Assembly (NCBI GenBank): GCA_028691835.1
Contig: JAQUYN010000018.1
Span: forward strand, 1-38,106
Length of the DNA: 38,106 nt
From: Alphaproteobacteria bacterium
GTDB lineage: Bacteria; Pseudomonadota; Alphaproteobacteria; UBA9219
Reading direction: 5' to 3'
Positions 7,928-15,970 of this stretch are shown in pieces. The notes beneath the pieces are model-generated. The model had not been told where the DNA came from. It worked only from the letters and a program-made list of their open reading frames with translations, and did no database searches. Position 1 is the first letter of the stretch; the number at the start of each line of letters is the position of its first letter. The translations under genes and the position numbers were made by a program.

Positions 7928-8461
7928 ATGACCGACATCACCTTTTCAAACCGCGCCCCCGATTTTGTGACGTGGACCCCAAGTTCATCCTCCTTTGGCC
8001 TCCTCCTTTTAGGCTTCACGCCATCAAAAGAACTGTGCCGCCTTGCCTTCCTCGGCAAGCGCAAGGCTTCCGCCGTTCTTAAAAACTGGCAAGGTCAATG
8101 GCCCCAAACCCAATTCGCACAAAACGCAAAGGAACAGAAGCTCAAACCTGAAACGCCAATCCTGCTTGTCGGAACGGATTTCCAACACCGCGTCTGGTCA
8201 GCCCTTCTCGATATCCCCGCTGGCGAGACAGTAACCTATGGCGAGCTTGCGGCACGCATCGGCAAGCCCAAAGCCGCCCGTGCCGTCGGAACAGCCCTTG
8301 GGGCCAACCCCATCCCCCTCCTCATCCCTTGTCACCGCGTGGTTGCCTCAACAGGACTTGGCGGCTTTACAGGGGGACTTCCCCTTAAAAAAGCCCTCCT
8401 TCAGTCCGAAACCCACCCCACCCAACAAAAGGGTTGCAAAACGATACCAAATCGTCTCTAA
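7928..8461 (+). CDS. ogt: Methylated-DNA--protein-cysteine S-methyltransferase
   Basis: This suicide repair enzyme takes the alkyl group from O6-alkylguanine (or O4-alkylthymine) onto its own cysteine. In 177 residues it has a poorly conserved N-terminal domain and a typical C-terminal domain from about residue 85: FQHRVWSALLDIPAGETVTY, the DNA-binding helix with RAVGTALGANP, and the active site IPCHRVV with C135. GGAG lies upstream of ATG 7928. It lacks an Ada-type transcription domain, so I name it ogt, although a small MGMT of the ada-C type cannot be excluded. It is probably expressed from the gap shared with nth. Confidence 0.93.
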   Translation: MTDITFSNRAPDFVTWTPSSSSFGLLLLGFTPSKELCRLAFLGKRKASAVLKNWQGQWPQTQFAQNAKEQKLKPETPILLVGTDFQHRVWSALLDIPAGETVTYGELAARIGKPKAARAVGTALGANPIPLLIPCHRVVASTGLGGFTGGLPLKKALLQSETHPTQQKGCKTIPNRL

Positions 8462-8853
8462 ACTCCTGCTATGGGATACAAGATAACAGGGTTCTGACGC
8501 GTGCGCGTGTCGGGTCACCCCGGAGATCAGGACGTTAAAGGCTCAAGCCTTCTCAACCAACCTGGCCCGCTTCATTAAAACGTTCGGAAACGGCGTCGCC
8601 ACACGGACTGAGCATGTCCTCACGGCACCGAGGTTTCCTCAACTGGAATGGAGCTGACCCCGTGTCCCGAAGCCAAAGACAGGAACGCGATACGCGCGCC
8701 CTGCACCTACTCAATGACAATCAGCAAATTGGAATCAAGCCTTGTGCCTGATGATTTTTGCCGTGCGTTGGCTTCAAACACCTGTGCGACCACGCACAAG
8801 TGACCCATGGGTCATGCCCTTTCCTTCTTGTCACACCATCAAGGAAGGCCAAC
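8462..8853 (+). promoter_or_regulatory. Structured non-coding leader before the LOG-family gene
   Basis: A 392-bp non-coding gap that is GC-rich and dense in potential hairpins. The last 70 bp contain three in a row: TGTGCG-acca-CGCACA (8783-8798), the perfect palindrome TGACCCATGGGTCA (8801-8814), and TTCCTT at about 8820 that can pair with AAGGAA of the ribosome site AAGGAAGG (8841-8848). The part at 8490-8720 also looks structured. I compared it by memory with RNase P RNA, tmRNA, 6S and SRP RNA and the common riboswitches and found no matching core. A cis-acting RNA or operator region is inferred. Confidence 0.4.
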
Positions 8854-9939
8854 ATGAAAAAAATCGAAATTACAGGACGACCCCTGAATGGATTTAGGAC
8901 CGTCATCAAAGAGCACCGCGAAGCAGGCATGGAGATTCTGACACGCAATGCCCGCAGCATGCCGACAGATTTGCGCCGCGATCTTCACCTCGGGCCTGAA
9001 CATTTTGCCCTTTGCGGTTTTATGGGGCATCGCGCCCTCACCAATCAGGGTGATTTAGGAAAGGCCATCTATCTCTACACGAAGAAAATGGGCCAACTGG
9101 AAGACACTCATAATGTCGGCTTTGCCCTTCTGAGCGGCGGCGGCATGCCCGACCCCATCAATCCCGAACAAAGCGGTTATATGGGGCAGTGGGTGCGCGG
9201 CATCAGCGAAAGCAACCATCTGGGGCGCTTCCTGTCCTTACAAGAACTGGTCATGCTTGAAGGCATACGCAAAGGCTATGGCCGCGCCGTCATTCTGCAA
9301 AACCTGTATGGCGAAGCCCGTTATGGCGAACGGACGGACGGCCTGCTCTGCGCAGCGGATGGTTATCTCACCTTTCCGGGTGGCAACGGCACCCTTCTAG
9401 AAGTCGGGGATTACAACGTCAGCGCATCAATCACACCTGACTTTGCACGGCGCAAGATGATCTATGTCGATCCTTTCAGGACATGTCCTAAGACGGGGCG
9501 CATCTCCCGCTTTATGGAGCATGATGCGGCCTTTCTGCGCCGCCGGATTGAGGACAACGGGATGAGCGAGGACAGCGCCCGCAAGTTAAATGAAAACTGC
9601 ATTCGCTATCAACCCGCGTTGGGCCTTTCGGCGGATCAGATCAGCGACGAACTCGTATCGCTATGCGTTGCCCTACGGCAGGGGGCCGTCCGCTATGCCC
9701 CGCAGGCTGATTACAGCCCACTGCCAAAAGCCGTCCTGCACAAATATCTGCGACCAATTGATGCAAAGGGCAGTCAACTCGCTCCCCTTTTCGAGGAATA
9801 TCCTGTAGAATGGGACTGGCTTCACGACGAAGTCAAAAGCCGATCCATTCGTGTAAAGGGTCGGACAGCCAACCATGAGTTTGTCGGGCGGACGGTACGC
9901 CCCACAAGAAACGGAGGCGATAGAGCGGTTTTCGACTAG
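8854..9939 (+). CDS. LOG-family nucleotide-binding protein
   Basis: Encodes 361 residues. Two LOG-family signatures are visible: a glycine-rich loop LSGGGMPD near residues 93-99, followed by a GYMG stretch, and PGGNGTLLE at 175-183, matching the PGGxGTxxE motif. LOG proteins are Rossmann-like phosphoribohydrolases that cleave nucleoside 5'-monophosphates, releasing free base (cytokinins in plants and some bacteria). This protein is twice the size of a minimal LOG (about 180-200), with extra sequence after residue 240, so its substrate is uncertain; larger relatives such as PpnN cleave purine or pyrimidine nucleotides. ATG 8854 is preceded by AAGGAAGG. The last six codons and the stop lie inside a repeat remnant (9922-9987), so the natural C terminus may have changed. 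Confidence 0.68.
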   Translation: MKKIEITGRPLNGFRTVIKEHREAGMEILTRNARSMPTDLRRDLHLGPEHFALCGFMGHRALTNQGDLGKAIYLYTKKMGQLEDTHNVGFALLSGGGMPDPINPEQSGYMGQWVRGISESNHLGRFLSLQELVMLEGIRKGYGRAVILQNLYGEARYGERTDGLLCAADGYLTFPGGNGTLLEVGDYNVSASITPDFARRKMIYVDPFRTCPKTGRISRFMEHDAAFLRRRIEDNGMSEDSARKLNENCIRYQPALGLSADQISDELVSLCVALRQGAVRYAPQADYSPLPKAVLHKYLRPIDAKGSQLAPLFEEYPVEWDWLHDEVKSRSIRVKGRTANHEFVGRTVRPTRNGGDRAVFD

Positions 9940-9987
9940 ACCCTTTTTCGATCACTTGGAGGCGCCAACTTCATCGCGATCTGCTCT
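9922..9987. repeat. MITE-like element, internally deleted copy 3
   Basis: A 66-bp remnant of the element seen at 36-159 and 4807-4932. The left end reads AGAGCGGTTTTCGACTAGA, similar to one terminus, and the right end GGCGCCAAC-TTCATCGCGATCTGCTCT matches the other. The middle of about 60 bp is missing. TA flanks both sides (9921-9922 and 9987-9988). The LOG-family gene reads into it and finds its stop codon at 9937-9939. Confidence 0.65.
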
Positions 9988-9996
9988 AGCAGTTTG

Positions 9997-10039
9997 CTGA
10001 AAAACTCATGGGACAACGAGCTATTTCAAAAAAACCGTC
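9997..10039. repeat. Short repeat C, copy 1
   Basis: A 43-bp segment (CTGAAAAACTCATGGGAC, then AACGAGCT and TTTCAAAAAA) that matches 19754-19796 at 37 of 43 positions in the same orientation. Both copies lie just beyond the end of a plus-strand gene. Role unknown. Confidence 0.6.
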
Positions 10040-10076
10040 AATCCCAGCCCCCCACGAATGAAAGCCATAACTCGGA

Positions 10077-11228
10077 TTATGTAACCCCGAACATATCTTT
10101 AACCTTGTCAAAGAAGCTTTCGCTTTCGGGATGTGTCTTGTTGTTTTCGGCTTCGATGGCGAACTCTTCCAAAAGCTCTTTTTGGCGCTTGGTCAAATGC
10201 GAAGGCGTTTCAACAACCAACTCGGCATAAAGATCACCACGTGACGAACTGCGCAAAACCGACATGCCTTTGCCGCGCAGACGCACCTGATGTCCGCTTT
10301 GCGTGCCCGCCTTCACCTCGACCTCAGCCATAGAGCCATCGATCACGGGAACCTGCACCTTACCACCCAGAGCCGCCATCGTCATGGGGATCGGCACGCG
10401 ACAATGAACGTTGGCCCCGTCACGCTGAAAGAGGGGATGACCCTTCACGCTCAAAATAACATAAAGATCGCCGGCATGAGCCCCACGCAGTCCCGCCTCG
10501 CCCTCGCCCGACAAACGAATGCGCGTGCCGCTTTCGACACCGGCGGGAATGGTCACAACGAGCGTCCGCTCCTTACGCGTGCGGCCAACACCCTGACAGC
10601 TCTTGCATGGATCCTTGATCACCTTGCCTGCGCCTTGACAGGTCGGACACGTATGTTCGATGGAAAAGAAACCCTGCTGCACGCGCACACGGCCATGGCC
10701 ATCGCAGGTCGAACAAGTAACAGTTGACGTGCCGGGGGCCGTCCCAGCCCCGTTACAGGCCTCGCACGCGACCAGAGTGGAAACCTTGATTGTCTTGTCG
10801 GTGCCCTTAAACGCCTCATCGAGCGTGATGCTCATATCATAGCGCAAGTCAGAGCCACGCTGCCCCGCCTGATCGGGTCCGGCCCGACGACGACCGCCGC
10901 CACCGCCCAGAATCTCACCGAACATTTCCTCAAAAATGTCACCAAAACCACCGGAGAAATCAAAGCCGCCGAACCCACCAGCGCCGCCGCCCATGCCCCC
11001 TTGCTCAAACGCAGCGTGCCCATAACGATCATAGGCCGCACGTTTTTGCTCATCGCGCAGCACGTCATAGGCTTCGCTGACTTCCTTGAACTTATGCTCG
11101 GCCTCTTTGTTGCCGGGGTTCTTGTCGGGATGATACTTCATCGCCATCTTGCGATAGGCCTTTTTCAGCTCATCCGCCGAAGCCTCGCGCCCCGCCCCCA
11201 ACAATTCATAGTAATCCGCTTTTGACAT
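10077..11228 (-). CDS. dnaJ: Chaperone protein DnaJ
   Basis: A full type I Hsp40 of 383 residues: it delivers unfolded clients to DnaK and stimulates its ATPase. The J domain with HPD (33-35) is followed by a Gly/Phe-rich linker, then a zinc-binding region with four CxxCxGxG repeats ([32 protein letters not shown]), and the C-terminal substrate-binding domains. The start ATG 11228 comes 12 bp after the stop of the solute-binding-protein gene, so the two are probably co-transcribed. DnaK is upstream on the same strand but about 2.2 kb away, unlike the usual adjacent dnaK-dnaJ pair. Confidence 0.97.
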   Translation of the reverse strand: MSKADYYELLGAGREASADELKKAYRKMAMKYHPDKNPGNKEAEHKFKEVSEAYDVLRDEQKRAAYDRYGHAAFEQGGMGGGAGGFGGFDFSGGFGDIFEEMFGEILGGGGGRRRAGPDQAGQRGSDLRYDMSITLDEAFKGTDKTIKVSTLVACEACNGAGTAPGTSTVTCSTCDGHGRVRVQQGFFSIEHTCPTCQGAGKVIKDPCKSCQGVGRTRKERTLVVTIPAGVESGTRIRLSGEGEAGLRGAHAGDLYVILSVKGHPLFQRDGANVHCRVPIPMTMAALGGKVQVPVIDGSMAEVEVKAGTQSGHQVRLRGKGMSVLRSSSRGDLYAELVVETPSHLTKRQKELLEEFAIEAENNKTHPESESFFDKVKDMFGVT

Positions 11229-11240
11229 CTAACTTACCCT

Positions 11241-12098
11241 TTATTCTTTCAAACCACGCGCAGGAACGAAGTAATGTGTGCCGTATTTTGCTTTGATCTT
11301 ATCCATCACGCCATTATCGATAAGCATCTGCAAAGCATTATTCATCATAGCCGTCAATTGCGGGTCGGCGAACGCCAACACATGGGGCAAGATGTTGGTT
11401 GGCGGCAATCCCTCGATCAAGCGCAATTGATTGGGATTCGCCTTTGCAAACCCTGTCATTTCGTCCAGATCATAAAAAACGATGTCGGCTTTCTTGGTTG
11501 TCGTTGTCATCAGATATTCTGATTCTTGTACCATTTGAGGCAAGGCGACGAGCTGCGCCTTGGGCAAGTTTTCTTTAACCCAAGACATCGAAGCAGCCCC
11601 ATCGATGACGGCGACCTTCACATCCGGTTGGTTCATGCGCTCTGGGTTGTTATCAAACCGTGCATCATCAACCCGAACAAACAAACGCGGGCCACTGTAA
11701 AAGAATGGTCGCGACAGATTAAGATTTGTGATCTTCGCCGCATCAGGCCACACAGAGGTGCAAACGGCATCATATCGATTTGTCTTAAAGCCTTCACCAA
11801 CATTGCCCCAGTTAATTTCTTCGGTCCATTCGATCTTGAGCCCCGTCACTTTCGCAAGCTCGTTCATAAGATCATAATTCAGCCCCGCCGCTTGCTTGCC
11901 TCCATTTTCCATATCCAAATAGTAATAAGGCTTCCAATTCACATAGCCGCAACGCAGCACGCCCGTTTTACGCACAGTGTCATAGGCGGACACTTTTCCA
12001 CTTTGAACAACAAGGCCCTTACCAGCCAAAGGCGCGTATTTCTCGCCGACGAAAATCCCGATGGCGAGGATGAAAAGCACGATCACTAATTGTCTCAT
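11241..12098 (-). CDS. Family 3 extracellular solute-binding protein
   Basis: Encodes 285 residues of the SBP_bac_3 type, the periplasmic receptors of amino-acid ABC importers. The first about 25 residues form a hydrophobic signal or anchor segment. The mature part begins with the usual VRKTGVLRCGYVNWKPYYYLD and AAGLNYDLMNELAKVTGLKI, and includes an RYDAVCTSVWPD region and the second-lobe VAVIDGAAS. GGGGGAT lies before ATG 12098. No permease or ATPase subunit is nearby, so it may serve transporter parts encoded elsewhere or have a sensing role; the ligand is unknown. Its position right before dnaJ is unusual. Confidence 0.88.
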   Translation of the reverse strand: MRQLVIVLFILAIGIFVGEKYAPLAGKGLVVQSGKVSAYDTVRKTGVLRCGYVNWKPYYYLDMENGGKQAAGLNYDLMNELAKVTGLKIEWTEEINWGNVGEGFKTNRYDAVCTSVWPDAAKITNLNLSRPFFYSGPRLFVRVDDARFDNNPERMNQPDVKVAVIDGAASMSWVKENLPKAQLVALPQMVQESEYLMTTTTKKADIVFYDLDEMTGFAKANPNQLRLIEGLPPTNILPHVLAFADPQLTAMMNNALQMLIDNGVMDKIKAKYGTHYFVPARGLKE

Positions 12099-12196
12099 TT
12101 TATCCCCCTATGTAAAACACTCTTAAGGAAAAGAAAAATTCACGTAACTTCCGGCATACTCTTTATCTGCTAAAACCCCAGTCGTCCCGCCAGCCC

Positions 12197-12301
12197 ATCT
12201 CATTCGCTCTGCGCCTCACCTGCCGCTTGCCGAGCGGAACGGTCTGTTCTTCTTGGCTTCTTCGGTCCGGCGAGCGTCCGGCTCCGCGCAACCGCTCATG
12301 A
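12197..12301. repeat. Diverged intergenic repeat D, copy 2
   Basis: The partner of 2362-2467, with the same ordered blocks TCGCTCTGCGCCTC, CTTGCCG, GGCGAG and CGCAACCGCTC. The NUDIX stop codon (12296-12298) lies in its right edge. Similarity between the blocks is weak, so an old repeat is inferred. Confidence 0.45.
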
Positions 12302-12817
12302 CCAGACCGGAATTCTCGCTGAGCCTGAGTATATCAACGCCTCAACCGCCAGCCAGTGGGCGCGATTGATGTTGGCCATAGCGATGTCTTCAAACGCGAT
12401 CCACGCAACTTCATCACCTTCAGGATTGATCCAGCGAGCGCCAATCTCCTGCTTACGCGTGAAGGTGTAAAGGAAAAAGGTCTGGTCATAAACCCAAAAC
12501 TCATCCACATCCTCAGCATAAAAGCCGCGCACATGGTGATGGGTCGCCAAAGGCCCGGCCTCAGGCGTAAAATCCAGCCCCGTTTCCTCGTACCATTCGC
12601 GGGCAACGGCCTGCTCAATCGTCTCACCTTCATCGATCCCACCGCCGGGAAGATCGGGCACGCCGTTGGCAATCTCTGGCCACAAGACAAGCACCGAATC
12701 CTGCGCCTTCGCCAACGTCCATGCCCCGCGTCGCGACTTGATTACCGAATGCGCCTGTGGCGTCACAAGGACGCCACAACGATCATAAAACGGGATTTGC
12801 GTTTTATATTCTTCCAT
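12296..12817 (-). CDS. NUDIX hydrolase
   Basis: Encodes 173 residues from ATG 12817. The complete Nudix box is present in the first half: a G-x5-E-x7-REWYEETG pattern starting at GGIDEGE and ending in ETGLD. The family hydrolyses a nucleoside diphosphate linked to another group; the substrate cannot be told from the sequence. The chosen start overlaps the end of the antitoxin-like gene by 14 bp, which suggests translational coupling; a longer frame to 12865 would overlap more and has no better ribosome site. The stop lies in the edge of a repeat-like segment. Confidence 0.88.
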   Translation of the reverse strand: MEEYKTQIPFYDRCGVLVTPQAHSVIKSRRGAWTLAKAQDSVLVLWPEIANGVPDLPGGGIDEGETIEQAVAREWYEETGLDFTPEAGPLATHHHVRGFYAEDVDEFWVYDQTFFLYTFTRKQEIGARWINPEGDEVAWIAFEDIAMANINRAHWLAVEALIYSGSARIPVWS

Positions 12818-13100
12818 CTTTGGGAACCAACCGACCACTGACATATTTGTGCAGAACACTGGCAATCAGGGTCTGATAGGGGATGCCTTCTTCTTCTGCT
12901 TTGACCTTCAACCCGTCAAGGTCAACTTCTTGAAGACGAATATTGACCCTCGCCTCTTTTTTTTGTTTGAAGTTAGAGGCGGCGCGACGCAACGCCGCAA
13001 CAGCCGCTTTGGTCTCGCGAATAGGCTTAAGTTCACCGCGTTTGTAAGCTTCAAACGCAGCAACATCCTCGGGATCATCTTGATATTTCTTTTTTGTCAT
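12804..13100 (-). CDS. BrnA-like antitoxin
   Basis: Encodes a 98-residue, charged protein. The C-terminal half (RVNIRLQEVDLDGLKVKAEE and then IPYQTLIASVLHKYVSG) fits a ribbon-helix-helix DNA-binding domain: a beta strand followed by two helices. This is typical of BrnA/CopG-like antitoxins, which neutralise the toxin through the other half and repress their own promoter. It starts 2 bp after the stop of the toxin-like gene, giving the toxin-first order usual for brnTA. The perfect palindrome at 13441-13474 is a likely target. The assignment rests on domain logic and gene pairing. Confidence 0.72.
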   Translation of the reverse strand: MTKKKYQDDPEDVAAFEAYKRGELKPIRETKAAVAALRRAASNFKQKKEARVNIRLQEVDLDGLKVKAEEEGIPYQTLIASVLHKYVSGRLVPKDGRI

Positions 13101-13102
13101 AG

Positions 13103-13399
13103 TCAGCTCCTTGTCCTGCGTCGTTTTGTGGCTTTGCGACTGGGAAACAGCGTTTTCAAGAAAACCTTATCGCCATCGACAATAAACGGCACGATATAGA
13201 CGTAATCATCAACAACAAGCTCACAAATAAACTGGTGGCGATAGTTTAGACTTGGGTGAGGAAAAACCTCGACCAACTCTTCTTGACCGAGCAGATGGAT
13301 GATTTCTTCAAAACCAAGTCCGCGTTCTTCCTTAAGCCATGCACTTTTTTGGGGATCAAAAAGAAACTCGGCTACCTTCAGAAAACGGCTTCGGTTCAT
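13103..13399 (-). CDS. BrnT-like toxin
   Basis: Encodes a 98-residue basic protein with the general BrnT pattern: FLFDPQKSAWLKEERGLGFE at the start (compare the family's F-x-W-D-x-x-K-A-x-x-N-x-x-K-H-G-V-x-F), a central strand region, and a C-terminal basic SRKATKRRR in place of the usual SARRAT motif. BrnT is a RelE-fold ribonuclease that blocks translation. The match is distant, so a different RelE-like family is possible. TAGGGGC is upstream of ATG 13399, and a consensus promoter lies directly before it. It is inserted between dnaK and dnaJ. Confidence 0.68.
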   Translation of the reverse strand: MNRSRFLKVAEFLFDPQKSAWLKEERGLGFEEIIHLLGQEELVEVFPHPSLNYRHQFICELVVDDYVYIVPFIVDGDKVFLKTLFPSRKATKRRRTRS

Positions 13400-13427
13400 T
13401 CGTCAGCCCCTACTGCTTGCTGCCCGC

Positions 13428-13456
13428 ATTATATGACAATGTGTGCCTTTTGTCAA
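13428..13456 (-). promoter_or_regulatory. Consensus sigma-70 promoter for the toxin-antitoxin pair
   Basis: Read on the minus strand, a perfect TTGACA (13456-13451) is followed by exactly 17 bp and a perfect TATAAT (13433-13428). The expected transcription start is about 20 bp before the toxin start codon. It lies in the gap between dnaK's stop and the toxin gene, giving the pair its own promoter. Confidence 0.82.
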
Positions 13457-13474
13457 CAAAGACAAAAGGCACAC
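13441..13474. promoter_or_regulatory. Perfect inverted repeat overlapping the -35 box
   Basis: GTGTGCCTTTTGTC and GACAAAAGGCACAC form a perfect 14-bp inverted repeat around a 6-bp centre. The centre contains part of the -35 box of the toxin-antitoxin promoter, so a bound protein would block RNA polymerase. The antitoxin is the obvious candidate repressor. It also lies 17 bp beyond dnaK's stop and could form a strong RNA hairpin there, but no T run follows, so it is not a standard terminator. Confidence 0.65.
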
Positions 13475-13490
13475 AAAGGATATCAATAAC

Positions 13491-15398
13491 TTACTTCTCT
13501 TCCTTCACTTCGCTGAACTCGGCATCGACAACGCCCTCTTCCTTCGGGGCTTCGGCAGAAGCGCCACTGGCCTGATCGCCAGCACCAGCTTCTTGCTGAG
13601 CCTTATACATGGCCTCGCCGATCTTCATTGCCGCCGTTGTCAAAGCATCCGTCTTGGCCTTAATCGCAGCCACATCGCCACTTTCCATAACACCCTTCAA
13701 ATCGGCAATCGCACTTTCAACGGCGCTCTTGTCCGAGGCATCAACCTTGTCGCCAATTTCGGTCAAAGACTTTTCTGTCGTGTGGATCAACGCGTCCGCA
13801 TGATTGCGCGCATCGACAACTTCACGACGCTTTTTGTCTTCAGCCGCATTGGATTCGGCTTCCTTGACCATGCGTTCAATATCGGCATCTGACAGACCGC
13901 CCGAGGCTTGGATCTTAATCTGTTGTTCCTTATTCGTCGCCTTGTCCTTGGCCGTCACGTGCACAATGCCGTTGGCATCAATATCAAACGTCACTTCAAT
14001 CTGCGGCACCCCACGCGGAGCTGGTGGAATTCCCATCAAATCGAACTGGCCGAGCATCTTATTATCAGCAGCCATTTCGCGTTCACCTTGGAATACGCGA
14101 ATAGTCACAGCGCCCTGGCTATCTTCAGCTGTCGAGAATACTTGGCTCTTCTTGGTCGGGATCGTTGTGTTGCGGTCGATCAAGCGCGTGAACACGCCAC
14201 CCAGCGTTTCAATACCAAGCGAAAGCGGCGTGACATCAAGAAGCAGAACGTCGCGCACGTCACCTTTGAGCACGCCACCTTGAATGGCAGCGCCAACGGC
14301 AACGACTTCATCAGGGTTCACCCCGCGATGAGGTTCACGACCAAAGAAAGACTTCACGGTTTCGATGATCTTAGGCATGCGGGTCATGCCGCCGACAAGG
14401 ATCACTTCGTCGATTTCCGAAGCCTTCAACCCGGCATCCGCCAAAGCCTTACGGCAAGGCTCGACCGTCTTTTGAACCAACTCATCAACCAGCGATTCCA
14501 ACTTGGCGCGAGTCATCTTGATGCTGAGATGCTTCGGGCCCGTTTGATCGGCGGTGATAAACGGTAAGTTGACTTCCGTCTGCACGGACGACGACAGCTC
14601 GATCTTCGCCTTTTCGGCGGCTTCCTTCAGGCGTTGCAGCGCGAGACGATCTTGGCGCAAATCGATGCCTTGCTCCTTCTTAAACTCGTCGCAAAGGAAA
14701 TCCATAATGCGCGTATCGAAATCTTCACCACCAAGGAATGTATCGCCGTTTGTGGACTTCACTTCAAAAACGCCATCGCCGATTTCCAAAACGGAAACGT
14801 CGAACGTACCGCCGCCAAGGTCATAAATGGCCACAGTGCCCGTCTTTTTCTTTTCCATGCCATAAGCAAGGGCGGCAGCTGTTGGCTCATTGATGATACG
14901 CAAAACTTCAAGGCCCGCAATCTTGCCCGCATCCTTGGTGGCTTGACGTTGGCTGTCGTTAAAATAGGCAGGAACTGTGATCACGGCTTGCGTGACCTTT
15001 TCGCCCAAATAAGCTTCCGCTGTTTCCTTCATCTTCATCAGGATGAAAGCCGAGATTTCGGAAGAGCTATAATTCTTGCCGCCGACATCGACCCCGGCGT
15101 CGCCATTACTATTCTTGACGATTTTATAGGGGACCATATTAATATCTTTTTGCACCATCGGATCGTTAAAATTACGGCCGACGAGACGCTTGATAGCAAA
15201 AAGCGTATTTTCAGGGTTGGTTACGGCCTGACGCTTGGCGCTTTGCCCGACCAGACGCTCACCGCTAGGGGAAAAGGCCACGATAGACGGGGTCGTGTTC
15301 GCACCTTCCGCGTTGGGAATAACCTTCGCCGTCGAGCCTTCCATGACGGCAACGCACGAATTGGTGGTTCCGAGGTCAATACCGATTACTTTTGCCAT
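13491..15398 (-). CDS. dnaK: Chaperone protein DnaK (Hsp70)
   Basis: A full-length Hsp70 that folds and protects proteins in an ATP cycle driven by DnaJ and GrpE. The 635-residue chain starts [20 protein letters not shown] and carries the ATPase signatures [16 protein letters not shown] and [13 protein letters not shown], the linker [18 protein letters not shown] and a typical acidic tail. ATG 15398 gives the family start; ATG 15404, two codons earlier and also close to the AAGGA site, is equally possible. An RpoH-type promoter lies about 70-100 bp upstream. dnaJ is not adjacent. Confidence 0.98.
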   Translation of the reverse strand: MAKVIGIDLGTTNSCVAVMEGSTAKVIPNAEGANTTPSIVAFSPSGERLVGQSAKRQAVTNPENTLFAIKRLVGRNFNDPMVQKDINMVPYKIVKNSNGDAGVDVGGKNYSSSEISAFILMKMKETAEAYLGEKVTQAVITVPAYFNDSQRQATKDAGKIAGLEVLRIINEPTAAALAYGMEKKKTGTVAIYDLGGGTFDVSVLEIGDGVFEVKSTNGDTFLGGEDFDTRIMDFLCDEFKKEQGIDLRQDRLALQRLKEAAEKAKIELSSSVQTEVNLPFITADQTGPKHLSIKMTRAKLESLVDELVQKTVEPCRKALADAGLKASEIDEVILVGGMTRMPKIIETVKSFFGREPHRGVNPDEVVAVGAAIQGGVLKGDVRDVLLLDVTPLSLGIETLGGVFTRLIDRNTTIPTKKSQVFSTAEDSQGAVTIRVFQGEREMAADNKMLGQFDLMGIPPAPRGVPQIEVTFDIDANGIVHVTAKDKATNKEQQIKIQASGGLSDADIERMVKEAESNAAEDKKRREVVDARNHADALIHTTEKSLTEIGDKVDASDKSAVESAIADLKGVMESGDVAAIKAKTDALTTAAMKIGEAMYKAQQEAGAGDQASGASAEAPKEEGVVDAEFSEVKEEK

Positions 15399-15467
15399 TT
15401 CCATTTTTCCTTCATAATCAAAACGTTACATCCTCCCATCCCGAAGATGGGGTTCGATCCTAGGGTG

Positions 15468-15497
15468 TAATATAGGCACGATTTCCGCGCTTGCAAG
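15468..15497 (-). promoter_or_regulatory. Putative heat-shock (RpoH) promoter of dnaK
   Basis: On the minus strand CCCCTTGCA is followed 16 bp later by CTATATTA. This fits the alphaproteobacterial RpoH pattern of a CTTG-type -35 and a CYTAT-type -10, as expected for dnaK. In the transcribed leader, CCCATC and GATGGG (15435-15451) can form a small hairpin with a UUCG-type loop shortly before the ribosome site. Confidence 0.6.
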
Positions 15498-15515
15498 GGG
15501 CAGCTCCCAAGAGAT

Positions 15516-15902
15516 TTAAGGGGCCTCAAGCAGGGCCTTCAGCTTCTCCAGCGTGGCCAGCTCGAACGGAGCCTCCAATTCGCCTTGTGTCACCCGTTCA
15601 TGGTAAAGCATACGCGTGCCGTTCGCCGCTGTTTCCTCAAACGTATAATGCACAGTGTAAAAGCCATCTGCAGACGTCAGCTCAAACACCTTGTTCTCTT
15701 CAAACGCCGTAACGGTGTAATCACGCCATTCCCCCACCTTTCCCCTGTTGGAATAGACAGAGCCAACCGCAATCGGCCATGCAGATGTTTTCTCTTCCTC
15801 AAAACTATCGATCCACTTGGGCGAATTGCGCGGATCAATCGCAAAGGCAAAAACCTCGGCAACGGGCCGATCAATCTCAATTTCCAGCCGCCATTCTCTC
15901 AT
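15516..15902 (-). CDS. SRPBCC (START-like) family protein
   Basis: Encodes 128 residues. The start, REWRLEIEIDRPVAEVFAFAIDPRNSPKW, is the typical first strand and helix of the SRPBCC/polyketide-cyclase fold, a deep pocket that binds small hydrophobic ligands. Alternating strands follow, such as DYTVTAFEENKVFEL and FYTVHYTFEE, then the closing C-terminal helix. The ligand and role are unknown. AGGAAAGG lies before ATG 15902. The terminator-like hairpin at 15971-16002 is about 70 bp upstream on the same strand and might control it by attenuation. Confidence 0.82.
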   Translation of the reverse strand: MREWRLEIEIDRPVAEVFAFAIDPRNSPKWIDSFEEEKTSAWPIAVGSVYSNRGKVGEWRDYTVTAFEENKVFELTSADGFYTVHYTFEETAANGTRMLYHERVTQGELEAPFELATLEKLKALLEAP

Positions 15903-15970
15903 TGCTATACCTTTCCTCTATCTCACCAGCTTCGAACGCAACTATAAGCACGGGCGAGGCCAACGGCGAC

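Noticed and set aside
8462..8853. Leader considered as RNase P RNA, tmRNA, 6S RNA, SRP RNA or a cobalamin riboswitch
   Set aside because: The diagnostic cores of these RNAs (for example GAGGAAAGTCC of RNase P) are absent on both strands.
13441..13474. Perfect inverted repeat as a dnaK terminator
   Set aside because: Neither strand has a T run after the stem; its overlap with a consensus promoter explains it better as an operator.
14634..15470. Long open frame on the plus strand opposite dnaK
   Set aside because: It is the complement of a strongly conserved gene; its composition follows dnaK codons and it has no ribosome site or recognisable domain.
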